64,000 nucleotides of DNA from Coriobacteriaceae bacterium (GTDB lineage: Bacteria; Actinomycetota; Coriobacteriia; Coriobacteriales; Atopobiaceae). The DNA lies in NCBI GenBank assembly GCA_004557505.1, contig SFGZ01000001.1:366196-430195 (forward strand), in the 5' to 3' direction. A program made the position numbers and the translations under genes. This document shows, one piece after another, positions 21,437-30,782 of the stretch. The number at the start of each line of letters is the position of its first letter. Positions within the stretch are counted from its first letter, which is position 1. Under the pieces are notes generated by a model. The model worked only from the letters and a program-made list of their open reading frames with translations. It was not told where the DNA came from and searched no databases.

Positions 21437-22610
21437 CGAGCAGAGCTACGCCTACGGGGCGTCCAAGTCGTCCATCCGCGAGATTGCCGCCTACGGCGCC
21501 GCCCGCAAGGCGCAGATCGGTGCCGAGGGCGTCTTCGACTTCAGCCTTGGCAACCCCTCGATCCCCTCGCCGGACGCCGTCCGCGAGTCCATCGAGCGCT
21601 CGCTCCGGCTGCCGCCCGCCCAGCTCCACGGCTACACGCCGGCCCCTGGCCTGCCCTTTGTCCGCGAGAGGCTGGCCGCCTCGCTCTGTCGCCGCCATGG
21701 CGAGGGCGCCGCGACCGCCGGCGACCTCTACCTCACCTGTGGCGCCGCGGCGTCGCTTTCCATCAGCCTCCACGCGGTGGTGAACCCCGGTGACGAGGTC
21801 ATCGTGATCGCCCCGTACTTCCCCGAGTACCGTGTGTGGGTCGAGGCCGCCGGGGCCGCCTGCGTCGAGGCCATGGCAGACCCGGAGACCTTCCAGATTG
21901 ACGCCGAGGCCGTGCGTGACGCCATCACGCCCCGCACGAAGGCCGTCGTGATCAATTCGCCCAACAACCCCGTGGGCTCGGTCTACTCGGCGCAGAACCT
22001 TGCCGCGCTGGCAGACGTCCTGCGCGAGCGCGAGGGCGCCCTCGGCACGGCCATCTACCTCGTCGCTGACGAGCCCTACCGCGAGATCTCCTACGGCGTC
22101 GAGGTGCCCTGGGTCCCGGCCGCCTACGACCGAACCCTGGTGTGCTACTCGTACTCCAAGAGCCTGTCGCTTCCCGGCGAGCGCATTGGCTGGGTGCTGG
22201 TGCCGCCCACCAACCCCGACCACGACCGCCTGGTCCCCGCCGTCGCAGGCGCGGGCCGCTCGCTGGGCTTCGTCTGCGCGCCCGCGCTCTTCCAGCGCGT
22301 GGTCGCCGACTGCTGCGACGTGCCCGCGGACGTCGAGGCCTACGCGCGCAACCGCGAGGCGCTCACGCGCGGACTCTCCGAGCTGGGCTACCGCTACATC
22401 GAGCCGCAGGGCGCCTTCTACCTGTGGGTCAAGGCCCTGGAGCCCGACGCCAACGCCTTCTTCGAGCGCGCGAAGGCGCTCGAGCTGCTGCCCGTCCCGT
22501 CCGACAGCTTCGGCTGCACGGGCTGGGTGCGCGTCGGCTACTGCGTGAGCTACGAGACCATCGTGAACTCTATGCCCGCGTGGCGGAAGCTGGCCGAGAG
22601 CTACAGGTAA
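21426..22610 (+). CDS. Class I/II PLP-dependent aminotransferase
   Basis: 394-residue fold-type I aminotransferase of the aspartate aminotransferase group. Visible signatures are FSLGNPSIPSP near the N terminus, the cofactor-contact VVINSPNNPVGSVYS near 175-190, VADEPYREISYG, the Schiff-base lysine in YSYSKSLSLPGERIGW near 243, and a C-terminal substrate-carboxylate Arg region VRVGYCVSYE. It could act on aspartate, alanine or an aromatic amino acid; sequence alone does not decide. The start at 21426 follows GAAAGGAA and overlaps ftsH by 11 nt, so the genes are coupled. Confidence 0.88.
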
Positions 22611-22667
22611 GCGCCGCGGCGGGCGCGGGCCTGCCACGCAACGGGATCTGCCGGGAGGGGGTCGGGC

Positions 22668-23720
22668 ATGTCGTCTCGCACGTCGGGGAACACCTGCGGA
22701 GACTGCGTCTTCTTTGGGAGGCGCACGGGGATCGTACGCACGCGCAACGTGTGCGAGCGCCCTGGCTCAAAGTGCCGCGCAGCCGAGAGGGACGAGCATG
22801 CCTGTGGCTCCTACCAGGCCTCCCCGCGGACGTCGTTCGGGCTTGGCATCTCACGCGCGAGCAGGGCCGTGACGGCCGCCAAGGCCCCCGTGTCCCAGCC
22901 CCGGCCCGCGCCCGGCCGGCAGATCCTCTGCGACACGCACTGCCACACGCTCTTCTCGCGCCATGCGTACTCGACGCTTGAGGAGGACGTGCGCGCCGCG
23001 GCGGCCCAGGGCATGGAGCTCCTCGGCATCACGGACCACTACTCCAGCATGCTGTACGCCCGGCAGAGCGTCCAGGACTGGCAGTACTTCCTCAACCTAT
23101 GGGCGTGGCCGCGCAGATGGCACGGGGTGCGCCTGCTCCGGGGGTGCGAGGCGGACATCGTCGACCTCGACGGCAACATCTTTGGGCACGACATCTTTTT
23201 TGACGAGAGCATGACCGGCGGCAGGTTCTCCCGCCCGCACAACCTCAAGCGGATGGCCTTCGCGCAGTGCGACTACGTCATCGCGAGCGTCCATGGCAAG
23301 GAGTTTGCCCACGGCGCCTCTCGCAACCAGATCACGCGGATGTACCTGCGCGTCCTCGAGGATCCCAAGGTCCTCATCCTGGGGCACATCGGTCGCACGG
23401 GCCTCGACTTTGACATGGACGCGGTGCTTGGAGCCGCGAAGGAGCGCGGCAAGCTCATCGAGGTCAACGAGTCGAGCCTCATCGCCCAGAAGCGCGCAGG
23501 CTCCTACGAGCGCTGCCGCCAGGTTGTCTCGCGCTGCGCAGAGCTGGGCGTGAGCGTCTCGGTTGGCTCGGATGCGCACGTCTCGTCGCTGGTGGGGCAC
23601 CACGAGGCGGTGGACGCCCTGCTCGACGAGGTCCACTTCCCGCAGGAGCTTGTGGCCTGCCGCGACGCGGCCACGTTCGCGGGGGTCGTCGAGTCTGTCA
23701 TCGGCCCCATGGCCGAGTAG
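22668..23720 (+). CDS. PHP-domain phosphohydrolase with N-terminal cysteine cluster
   Basis: 350 residues. The PHP domain begins near residue 86 with DTHCHTLFSRHAYST and continues with GITDHYSSM, a core of Asp/His residues (HGKEFAHGAS, ILGHIGRTGLD) and the closing SVGSDAHVSSLVGHHEAVDAL. These are the metal ligands of YcdX/histidinol-phosphatase-like enzymes with a probable trinuclear zinc site. The first 50 residues carry five Cys (CGDC, then C, C, and HACGSY), reminiscent of a small metal- or cluster-binding module not usual in the family. The ATG at 22668 follows GGGAGGGGG. The substrate is unknown. Confidence 0.8.
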   Translation: MSSRTSGNTCGDCVFFGRRTGIVRTRNVCERPGSKCRAAERDEHACGSYQASPRTSFGLGISRASRAVTAAKAPVSQPRPAPGRQILCDTHCHTLFSRHAYSTLEEDVRAAAAQGMELLGITDHYSSMLYARQSVQDWQYFLNLWAWPRRWHGVRLLRGCEADIVDLDGNIFGHDIFFDESMTGGRFSRPHNLKRMAFAQCDYVIASVHGKEFAHGASRNQITRMYLRVLEDPKVLILGHIGRTGLDFDMDAVLGAAKERGKLIEVNESSLIAQKRAGSYERCRQVVSRCAELGVSVSVGSDAHVSSLVGHHEAVDALLDEVHFPQELVACRDAATFAGVVESVIGPMAE

Positions 23721-23744
23721 CGTTGGCGTGTGGCCGGGGCGTGA

Positions 23745-23765
23745 GCGCGCTTTGTCAGTGCGCGC
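23745..23765 (+). terminator. Hairpin between the PHP gene and feoB
   Basis: GCGCGC (23745-23750) pairs with GCGCGC (23760-23765) around a 9-nt loop 25 nt after the PHP stop codon; no U-tract follows. Weak intrinsic terminator candidate. Confidence 0.35.
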
Positions 23766-23780
23766 CCTCTCCAAACGGGG

Positions 23781-23796
23781 TAAAGTTAGCCCGAAC
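23781..23796 (+). promoter_or_regulatory. Possible DtxR/IdeR-type iron box before feoB
   Basis: TAAAGTTAGCC matches the left part of the DtxR consensus TTAGGTTAGCC at 9 of 11 positions, followed by CGAAC, giving GTTAGCC-CG-AAC (23785-23796), an imperfect palindrome one base longer than consensus. It lies 63-78 bp before the FeoA-FeoB start. A DtxR/MntR-type regulator is encoded at 60969-61397. Confidence 0.35.
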
Positions 23797-23858
23797 AGAC
23801 TGAACACCCCAATCGGTCGGGCGCACTTCCGCGTGCCACGGCCACCGCAAGGAGAGGC

Positions 23859-26216
23859 ATGACACTCGACAGGCTCGAGATTGGCAAGGACGCCGTCGTG
23901 AGTTCGGTGGATTGCGAGGAGAAGTCCCTGCGCCAGCACATCTTCGACATGGGCCTCACGCCGGGCACCGAGGTCACCATGGTCAAGCATGCGCCCATGG
24001 GGGATCCGCTCGAGATCCGCCTGCGCGGCTACGAGCTCACCATCCGCGCCGCCGACGCGGCCCAAATCTCCCTCGCGAATGTCCACGACGCGCACGAGAA
24101 GGTCCGCCTGCAGGTGGCCTCGGGCGTCACGAGCCACCCGGCCATCGGCGAGAGCGAGCTGCGCCCCCGTGCGTCAGGCGGGGTGGTTCCCGCGGGCAGG
24201 CCCCTCTCGCTTGCCCTGGCCGGCAACCAGAACAGCGGCAAGACCACGCTCTTCAACCAGCTCACGGGCTCAAACCAGCATGTGGGCAACTTTCCCGGCG
24301 TCACCGTTGACCGCAAGGACGGCCAGATGAGAAGCCACCCGGAGGCCACCGTCACGGACCTGCCGGGCATCTACTCCCTCTCGCCCTATACGGGTGAGGA
24401 GGTCGTGAGCCGCCGGTTCATCATAGAGTCCAAGCCCGACGCCATCATCAACATCGCCGACGCCACCAACATCGAACGCAACCTCTACCTCACCACGCAG
24501 CTCATGGAGCTTGACGTCCCCATGGTCATCGCCCTCAACATGATGGACGAGGTCACGGAGAACGGCGGGTCGGTTGACGTCAACGCCCTTGAGTCCTTCC
24601 TGGGCGTGCCGGTGGTGCCCATCTCGGCCGTCAGGGACCAAGGCGTGGACGAGCTGGTCGAGCACGCCATCCACGTGGCCCGCCATCGCGAGCGTCCGGG
24701 CCGCATCGACTTCTGCCGCCCGGACGGCCCGGACGGCGGTGCCGTACACCGCTGCATCCACGGCATCGGCGAGCTCATCGCCGACCATGCCGCGCGCGCC
24801 GGGCTGCCCGGCCGCTACGCCGCGACCAAGCTCATCGAGGGCGACGAGCTGGTCATCAAGGCGCTTGGCCTCGAAAGGAACGAGCTCGACGCCGTGGAGC
24901 ACATCATCTCGCAGATGGAGGAGGAGTCCGGTTCCGACCGCCTCGCCGCCCTCGCTGACATGCGCTTCTCGTTTATCGAGGCCGTCTGCGCCCGCTGCGT
25001 CAAGAAGCCGCAGGAGAGCCGCGAGCACGAGCGCTCCACGCGCATCGACCGCGTGCTCACCGGGCGCCTCACGGCCCTCCCGTGCTTTCTCGGCATCATG
25101 GTCGTGGTGTTCTGGCTCACCTTCGACCTCGTGGGCGGCAACCTCTCGGACCTCATGGCCGCAGGCGTGGACGCGGCCTCGGGTGCCATCGACTCCGCCC
25201 TCGCCGCTGCCGACGTGAACCCCGTGATCCACTCGCTGGTCACCGATGGCGTCATGGCCGGCGTGGGTGCGGTCATCTCGTTTCTGCCCATCATCGTGAC
25301 CCTGTTCATCCTCCTGTCCATCCTCGAGGACTCCGGCTACATGGCCCGCGTGGCCTTCGTGATGGACAAGCTGCTGAGAAAGATCGGCCTCTCAGGCCGG
25401 AGCTTCGTTCCCATGCTGGTGGGCTTTGGCTGCTCGGTGCCGGCCATCATGGCCACGCGCACCCTGCCCTCGGAGCACGACCGCAAGATGACCATCATGC
25501 TCACGCCGTTCATGAGCTGCTCGGCCAAGCTTCCCGTCTACACCCTGCTGTGCGCGGCGTTCTTCTCCAAGGGCGCCCCGCTCGTGATGGCCTCGCTCTA
25601 CGTGATCGGCATGGTCGTGGGCGTGCTGGTGGCGCTGATCCTCAAGCGCACGACGTCCAAGGGCGAGCCCGTGCCCTTTGTGATGGAGCTTCCGAACTAT
25701 CGCATGCCCAGCGTCGCGACAACGCTGCGCCTGGCCTGGGACAAGGCGAAGGACTTCCTCACCAGGGCGTTCACGATCATCTTTGTGGCGAGTGTGGCCA
25801 TCTGGTTCCTACAGACCTTCGATGTGCGCCTCGACATGGCGACCGACCAATCAAAAAGCCTGCTGGCCATCATGGGGTCGGCCATCTCGCCCGTCTTCGC
25901 GCCGCTGGGCTTTGGCGACTGGCGCGCCTCGACGGCCCTGATGACCGGCTTTGCCGCCAAGGAGTCCGTCGTGGCCACGCTCACGGTCCTCGTGGGGGAC
26001 GCGCCCGCCGCGCTGGCCACGGTCTTCACGCCGCTCACGGCCTTCGTGTTCCTGGTGTTCGTGCTGCTTTACACGCCGTGCGTGGCGGCGATTACCGCCG
26101 TGCGCAACGAGCTCGGCGGCCGCTATGCGTTTGGCGTGGTGCTGCTCCAATGCGGCGTGGCGTGGGCGGTCGCGTTCGCCGTGCATGCCGCGGGGACGAT
26201 GCTCGGCCTGGCGTAG
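23859..26216 (+). CDS. feoB: FeoA-FeoB fusion, ferrous iron transporter
   Basis: 785-residue Fe(II) transporter. Residues about 1-75 are a FeoA-like SH3 domain (LRQHIFDMGLTPGTEVTMVK, IRLRGYELTIRAADA) fused to FeoB. The G domain (about 112-270) has G1 GNQNSGKTT, G2 region NFPGVTVDRKDG, G3 DLPG and G4 NMMD, then the helical GDI segment. Multiple membrane helices with Gate motifs follow (MARVAFVMDKLLRKIGLSGRSF region, VGFGCSVPAIMATRTL, and TPFMSCSAKLPVY). The C terminus lacks the separate FeoC-like tail. The ATG at 23859 follows AAGGAGAGG. Likely iron-repressed through the box at 23781. Confidence 0.94.
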   Translation: MTLDRLEIGKDAVVSSVDCEEKSLRQHIFDMGLTPGTEVTMVKHAPMGDPLEIRLRGYELTIRAADAAQISLANVHDAHEKVRLQVASGVTSHPAIGESELRPRASGGVVPAGRPLSLALAGNQNSGKTTLFNQLTGSNQHVGNFPGVTVDRKDGQMRSHPEATVTDLPGIYSLSPYTGEEVVSRRFIIESKPDAIINIADATNIERNLYLTTQLMELDVPMVIALNMMDEVTENGGSVDVNALESFLGVPVVPISAVRDQGVDELVEHAIHVARHRERPGRIDFCRPDGPDGGAVHRCIHGIGELIADHAARAGLPGRYAATKLIEGDELVIKALGLERNELDAVEHIISQMEEESGSDRLAALADMRFSFIEAVCARCVKKPQESREHERSTRIDRVLTGRLTALPCFLGIMVVVFWLTFDLVGGNLSDLMAAGVDAASGAIDSALAAADVNPVIHSLVTDGVMAGVGAVISFLPIIVTLFILLSILEDSGYMARVAFVMDKLLRKIGLSGRSFVPMLVGFGCSVPAIMATRTLPSEHDRKMTIMLTPFMSCSAKLPVYTLLCAAFFSKGAPLVMASLYVIGMVVGVLVALILKRTTSKGEPVPFVMELPNYRMPSVATTLRLAWDKAKDFLTRAFTIIFVASVAIWFLQTFDVRLDMATDQSKSLLAIMGSAISPVFAPLGFGDWRASTALMTGFAAKESVVATLTVLVGDAPAALATVFTPLTAFVFLVFVLLYTPCVAAITAVRNELGGRYAFGVVLLQCGVAWAVAFAVHAAGTMLGLA

Positions 26217-26220
26217 GAGG

Positions 26221-26248
26221 CCCCGTGCCGCGACGTCGCGGCACGGGG
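26221..26248. terminator. Bidirectional terminator between feoB and xth
   Basis: A perfect 28-bp palindrome (CCCCGTGCCGCGAC and its complement) fills the 46-bp gap between the convergent feoB and exonuclease III genes. The position suits termination of both transcripts. Confidence 0.7.
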
Positions 26249-26262
26249 TGGCTGCGGCGGGC

Positions 26263-27051
26263 CTACAGCTCAAGCTCCAGCTCCAGCTCGATGGGGCAGT
26301 GGTCGGAGCCGTACACGTCATCGAGGATCGCCGCCCCGGTCGTCTTGGGCATGAGCTGCGGAGAGACGAGAAAGTAGTCGATGCGCCAGCCGATGCCCCG
26401 CTCTCGGGCGCGCATGCGGTAGCTCCACCAGCTGTACGCGCCGGCAAGGTTAGGGTGGCGCTCGCGAAACGTATCCACAAGCCCGCTCTCCAGAAGCCTG
26501 GTGAAGCTCTCGCGCTCCTCGTCCGAGAAGCCCGCGCTCCCATGGTTGTCATCCGGGCGGGCGAGGTCGATCTCCTCGTGCGCCACATTGAAGTCCCCGC
26601 AGGTCACAACCGGCTTGTCGCGCGCGAGGTCGGAGAGGAAGTCGCGGTAGCGCGCGTCCCACTCCATGCGCTCGTCCAGGCGCGCGAGGCCCGCCTTCGA
26701 GTTGGGGGTATACACGTCGACGAACCACAGGTTGGGGAACTCGAGCGCGCACACGCGGCCTTCGTCGTCCGCCACGGGCGAACCGATCGTGCGCACCACC
26801 TGCAACGGCTCCTCTCGCGTGAAGACCGCCGTGCCCGAGTAGCCCTTGCGCTCGGCGTAGCTCCAGTACTGGTGGTAGCCGGGCAGGTCGAGCTCGACCT
26901 GGCCCTCCTGCAACTTGGTCTCCTGCAGGGCGAAGACGTCTGCGCCCAGCGTGTCGAAGATCTGGGCGAAGCCCGGCTCCTTCTTGAGCACGGCGCGCAG
27001 GCCGTTGACGTTCCATGAAACAAAGCGCAGGCTGCGGGTGGTGTCTGCCAT
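26263..27051 (-). CDS. xth: Exodeoxyribonuclease III
   Basis: 262-residue endonuclease/exonuclease/phosphatase-fold protein that cleaves abasic sites and trims 3' ends in base-excision repair. Signatures run in order: SWNVNGLRAVLKK (metal-binding Asn), LQETKLQEGQ (catalytic Glu), YWSYAERKGYSGTAVF, LWFVDVYTPNSKAGLARLDERMEWD, CGDFNVAHEEIDLARP and the final SDHCPIELELEL with the Asp-His pair. The ATG at 27051 follows AGAGGA; a GTG-type extension to 27093 lacks a site. It converges on feoB; the gene upstream on the same strand is the patatin-like lipase. Confidence 0.94.
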   Translation of the reverse strand: MADTTRSLRFVSWNVNGLRAVLKKEPGFAQIFDTLGADVFALQETKLQEGQVELDLPGYHQYWSYAERKGYSGTAVFTREEPLQVVRTIGSPVADDEGRVCALEFPNLWFVDVYTPNSKAGLARLDERMEWDARYRDFLSDLARDKPVVTCGDFNVAHEEIDLARPDDNHGSAGFSDEERESFTRLLESGLVDTFRERHPNLAGAYSWWSYRMRARERGIGWRIDYFLVSPQLMPKTTGAAILDDVYGSDHCPIELELELEL

Positions 27052-27229
27052 GATGCGTCCTCTTCTTGTGATGCGTGAGGCGCGGGGCCGCACGGGGTGG
27101 TGTGGTATCGCAAATGCCTCTCAGAGCGTAGCACATGCGGGCAGCGGCCGCGTCCCGTGCCGCCCCGCACCGCTTCCCGCAAAGTCAGGCGCGCATCCGG
27201 AGGCGTTGCTCCCCAGCCACGTTGGCGGC

Positions 27230-28249
27230 CTACTCGCCAAACAGGAACTCGCGCCAGCGCGGCAGCTCGGCGATGCCCTGCTCGTGCCCAAGCAGGTAGG
27301 CATGCTCGAGTTCCCTCACGTCACGGGTGGCGCGCGTGACGGGCATCTCGAGCGGCCTCACCACAAGCGCCTTGCCGGACGCCTCGAGCTCATCCAGGTG
27401 CGCAAGCTCCTCGTTGTAGCGCCCGGGCCGCGTGAGCATGGCGTTTCTCGCATAGGGGTGGTCCTTCATCATGCGGATGACGCCGCGCCGCCTGACGGCG
27501 GAGAGCTCGCGCTTGCGGTATCCCGCCGGGCGGGACGTGATGACGAAGAGCCTCTCGAGGCCGTCGTCCTCCGCGATATGGTTGGGAAGCCCCGCGCCCA
27601 CGCCCAGCGATCCGTCGAGCATGACCTGGCCGTCAATCTCGATGGGCTCCATGATGCCGGGCATGGTCGAGCTTGCCCGCACGCATGCCATGAGGTCCTC
27701 GAGCGTCTGCATGTGGTCGCGGCCCCATACGACGGTGCGACCGGTGTCGCGCTGGAATGCCTGGATGCGCACGCGCGCCGGGTTGGCCTGGAAGGTCTGC
27801 CAGTCAAAGGGCATCGAGCCGTCCTCGATGCAGCCCAGGTAGTCGTAGTCGGCATTGAAGAGGCCGTGCTTGCGGAGGAACGACCCCACGCCGCCCATCT
27901 TGGGATTTGCCGCAAAGTCCACGAACGAGCGCTTGGTGCGCGCCATGTCGCGCGAGACGTAGTTCGTGGCGACGCTTGCCCCTGCGGAGATGCCGCAGAC
28001 ATAGTCAAAGTAGATGCCTTGCTCAAGCAGGACGTTCACCAGGCCAGAGACGTAGCTTGCGCGCATGGCGCCACCCTCGATCACCAGGGCGCAGCCGCGT
28101 ACGTTGTTCTCGAGCGGTGCGAGCGGTGCCTGCCGGGACTGCGCCGCCGTCCCGTTTGCCTCTGCGGGAGCGCTCTCGGGCTGGGTGGCCTGGGGCTTCT
28201 CGGCCGTGCGCTCGGCTATGTCATCCTCGCGTTGTGGCTGGTCGGTCAT
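27230..28249 (-). CDS. Patatin-like phospholipase
   Basis: 339 residues. After a roughly 45-residue polar, Glu/Gln/Ala-rich N terminus, the patatin core starts at ALVIEGGAMRASYVSGLVNVL (oxyanion-hole glycine loop). The nucleophile elbow GISAG carries the catalytic Ser near residue 82. The dyad Asp lies in MLDGSLGVGAGLP (DGS in place of the usual DGG/DGA). It is probably a cytosolic or membrane-associated acyl hydrolase acting on phospholipids, in the RssA/YjjU-like group. The ATG at 28249 follows GAGAGGAG. It is divergent from the sirtuin gene, with 66 bp between the starts. Confidence 0.88.
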   Translation of the reverse strand: MTDQPQREDDIAERTAEKPQATQPESAPAEANGTAAQSRQAPLAPLENNVRGCALVIEGGAMRASYVSGLVNVLLEQGIYFDYVCGISAGASVATNYVSRDMARTKRSFVDFAANPKMGGVGSFLRKHGLFNADYDYLGCIEDGSMPFDWQTFQANPARVRIQAFQRDTGRTVVWGRDHMQTLEDLMACVRASSTMPGIMEPIEIDGQVMLDGSLGVGAGLPNHIAEDDGLERLFVITSRPAGYRKRELSAVRRRGVIRMMKDHPYARNAMLTRPGRYNEELAHLDELEASGKALVVRPLEMPVTRATRDVRELEHAYLLGHEQGIAELPRWREFLFGE

Positions 28250-28315
28250 GGAAACCACTCCTCTCGGTGCTAGCATCGGAAATACTCTTCTACCCATTCG
28301 TCGAGGAGGTGCGTC

Positions 28316-29059
28316 ATGTCTGGTGCGAAGGTGGTCTCGGACGTCTCCGAGGCGGCGCAGGAGCTCGCCGGGAGGGTCGGGCGCGCCAAGCGCGTGGTGT
28401 TCTTTGGCGGGGCCGGCGTCTCCACGGCAAGCGGCATCCCGGACTTTCGGAGCGAGGATGGCCTGTACCATCAGAAATTCAAGTATCCGCCCGAGGAGAT
28501 GCTGAGCCGCGAGTTCTTCCTCTCGCACGCCGAGGAGTTCTTCGACTTCTACCGCACGCGGATGATCGCCCTTGGGGCAAAGCCGAACCAGGCTCACTGC
28601 AAGCTGGCCGAGCTCGAGCGCGACGGCAAGCTCTCTGCCGTGGTCACCCAGAACATCGACGGCCTGCACCAGGCGGCGGGCTCGGGGCGCGTCTTCGAGC
28701 TCCACGGCTCGGTACACCGCAACGTGTGCCAGCGCTGCGGGCGCGTGTACTCGGCGGAGTGGGTCATGGGCACAACGGGCGTCCCCCGCTGCGAGGAGTG
28801 CGGTGGCCGCATAAAGCCCGACGTGGTCCTCTATGGGGAGCCGCTGGACGAGAGGACCCTCGTGGGCGCCGCCGAAGCCATCCAGTCCTGTGACATGCTC
28901 ATCGTGGGCGGCACCTCGCTCGTGGTGTACCCGGCGGCCGGCCTCGTCCAGTACTTCCAGGGCGATGACCTCGTGATTGTCAACAAGCAGCCCACGCCGC
29001 AGGATGGTGCCGCCAGCCTCGTGTGCGCCTGCGACATCGCAAGGGCGTTCGACTTCTAG
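28316..29059 (+). CDS. cobB: NAD-dependent protein deacylase, Sir2 family
   Basis: 247-residue sirtuin that removes acyl groups from lysines using NAD. Motifs: FFGGAGVSTASGIPDFRS (NAD binding), TQNIDGLHQ, catalytic His in ELHGSVHRNVC, the zinc ribbon C-x2-C (CQRCG) and C-x2-C (CEECG), KPDVVLYGEPLDE and VGGTSLVVYPAAGL. The residue before the ribbon and the ESEDG-like FRSEDGLY segment do not clearly mark a desuccinylase. The ATG at 28316 follows GAGGAGG. Downstream lies a 262-bp GC-rich gap and then folP-folK; a TACAAT hexamer at 29247-29252 may serve the latter. Confidence 0.93.
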   Translation: MSGAKVVSDVSEAAQELAGRVGRAKRVVFFGGAGVSTASGIPDFRSEDGLYHQKFKYPPEEMLSREFFLSHAEEFFDFYRTRMIALGAKPNQAHCKLAELERDGKLSAVVTQNIDGLHQAAGSGRVFELHGSVHRNVCQRCGRVYSAEWVMGTTGVPRCEECGGRIKPDVVLYGEPLDERTLVGAAEAIQSCDMLIVGGTSLVVYPAAGLVQYFQGDDLVIVNKQPTPQDGAASLVCACDIARAFDF

Positions 29060-29321
29060 CGCCGGGGCGCTTCGGCGGTTGCCGGGCGGCGTCCGGCCGC
29101 GGCGCCCTGGCGTCCCGGCACCGGGCGTCCCGGAGTCCGCCCGCGCCGCAGCCCGGCCGTTCCCGCCCGCCCGGCCGCCCGCGCCGCCGCACGTGGGGTT
29201 CTTCTCCTCTCGGCCCGGCCATCCGCAAGGGCCCAGGGGCACACGCTACAATATCCTGAATGCGGGGCGGGAGCATGCCGCCTCCGTCGCGCCCGGGCGC
29301 GACGCCGTCAACGGGAGGTCG

Positions 29322-30782
29322 ATGTCTGTGCTCCGAGAGAACTACGCAACCTGGCTCGTCGGCTCGCGCGAGCTCTCGCTCGCGCGCCCGCGCATCATGG
29401 GCATTCTCGACGTGACGCCAGAGGCCTTCCCAGACGGCAAGGGCGGCGTTGATACCAAGGCCGCCACCGAGCGCGGCCTCGAGATGCTCGACGAGGGCGC
29501 GGATATCATCGACGTTGGGGCCGCGTCCGTGCTTCCCGGCCATGGGGCCCTGGCCTCCAGCAAGCCCCTGAGCTCCAACGGGGAGGCCGAGCGCGTGGTT
29601 CCTGTGATTCGCGCGCTGGTCGCGGAGGGCGCCATCCTCTCGGTGAACACGTGTCACCCGGATGTCGCCAAGATGTGCGTGCGCCTTGGGGCCGCGATCG
29701 TGAACGACGCCACCGGCTTCACCAGCCCCGACATGGTGCAGGTTGCGGCCGACACCGACTGCGGCTGCGTGATCATGCACTGGGAGCATGCGGGGCTTGG
29801 CTCGCGCGCGCCCCGGCGCGAGGTCCTTCTCGACGACTCCCGCCCCACGCGCTCGCCCGCCCCGCGCCCCATGGCCTCCCAGCATCGCTTCACGCTGCCC
29901 GACGAGGCGCCCATCATGCGCCAGGTGATGGGCTTCCTGGGCGACCAGGCGCGCACCCTCATGCGGGCCGGCGTCGCGCACGATCGCATCTGCCTCGATC
30001 CGGGCGCGGGGTTCGACAAGTTCCCCGACGAGGACGTGGTCATCCAGCGTGCGACGCGCTCCATGGCATCGATGGGCTACCCCCTGCTCGCGGCGGTCTC
30101 GCGCAGGCGCTTCGTGGGTGCCGTCATCGGTGCCGGGCAGGCGGGCGAGACGGATCCCGCCACTCACGGCGTCTGCATCTCCTCGATCCAGAACGGTGCC
30201 CGCGTCCTGCGCGTCCACGATGTCGCCGGAACGGCACGGGCCGTGAACGCCTTCTGGGCCGTCTCGCACAAGGACTCCCGCCAGGGCTTCGTGGCGCTCG
30301 GCTCCAATGTGGGCGACCGCCTCGCCAACATCACCCGTGCCGTCCAGATGATCGATGACATCCCGCTCACATGCGTGGTCTCGGTGAGCCATGCGTACGA
30401 GACGGAGCCCGCCTACGGCATCGAGACCCCGGTTGCCGACGCCGTCGCCGAAATACGCACCGAGCTCCACCCCCTGGTGCTCATGGGGCAGCTGCTCGAC
30501 GTGGAGGACGCCCTGGGTCGCGAGCGCAACCCTGAGCAGGCGGGTAACGGTCCGCGCACCATCGACTGCGACTTGGCGTGGGTCGAGGGCGAGACGCACG
30601 CGGGCAGGCGCCTCACGTTGCCGCACCCGGGCCTTGGCGAGCGTGACTTTGTGCTGGTGCCCATGGAGGACCTCATGCACGACCCGGTGCGGTTCCTGCG
30701 CCACGCCGGCGTGGACGTGGTCGACCCGGACGATCGCGTTGGCCACGTGATGGCCGACCTCGGGGAAATCGTATGGGAGTAG
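29322..30782 (+). CDS. Bifunctional dihydropteroate synthase / HPPK (FolP-FolK fusion)
   Basis: 486 residues. N-terminal DHPS (about 1-310) condenses pABA with the pterin pyrophosphate: MGILDVTPEAFPDGKGG, IIDVGAASVLPGHG, IVNDATGF, CVIMHWEHAG, LDPGAGFDKFP and LAAVSRRRFVGAVIG correspond to the family motifs in order. C-terminal HPPK (about 325-486) has FVALGSNVGDRLANI, YETEPAYG and GPRTIDCDLAWVEGE. The two steps are consecutive in folate synthesis. The DHPS motif NVTPDSF reads DVTPEAF here, a notable divergence. The ATG at 29322 follows GGGAGG; the 3' end overlaps the next gene by 10 nt. Confidence 0.88.
   Translation: MSVLRENYATWLVGSRELSLARPRIMGILDVTPEAFPDGKGGVDTKAATERGLEMLDEGADIIDVGAASVLPGHGALASSKPLSSNGEAERVVPVIRALVAEGAILSVNTCHPDVAKMCVRLGAAIVNDATGFTSPDMVQVAADTDCGCVIMHWEHAGLGSRAPRREVLLDDSRPTRSPAPRPMASQHRFTLPDEAPIMRQVMGFLGDQARTLMRAGVAHDRICLDPGAGFDKFPDEDVVIQRATRSMASMGYPLLAAVSRRRFVGAVIGAGQAGETDPATHGVCISSIQNGARVLRVHDVAGTARAVNAFWAVSHKDSRQGFVALGSNVGDRLANITRAVQMIDDIPLTCVVSVSHAYETEPAYGIETPVADAVAEIRTELHPLVLMGQLLDVEDALGRERNPEQAGNGPRTIDCDLAWVEGETHAGRRLTLPHPGLGERDFVLVPMEDLMHDPVRFLRHAGVDVVDPDDRVGHVMADLGEIVWE

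Noticed and set aside
22142..22981. Frame across the aminotransferase/PHP junction
   Set aside because: Out of frame with both genes, Arg-rich translation, no start signal.
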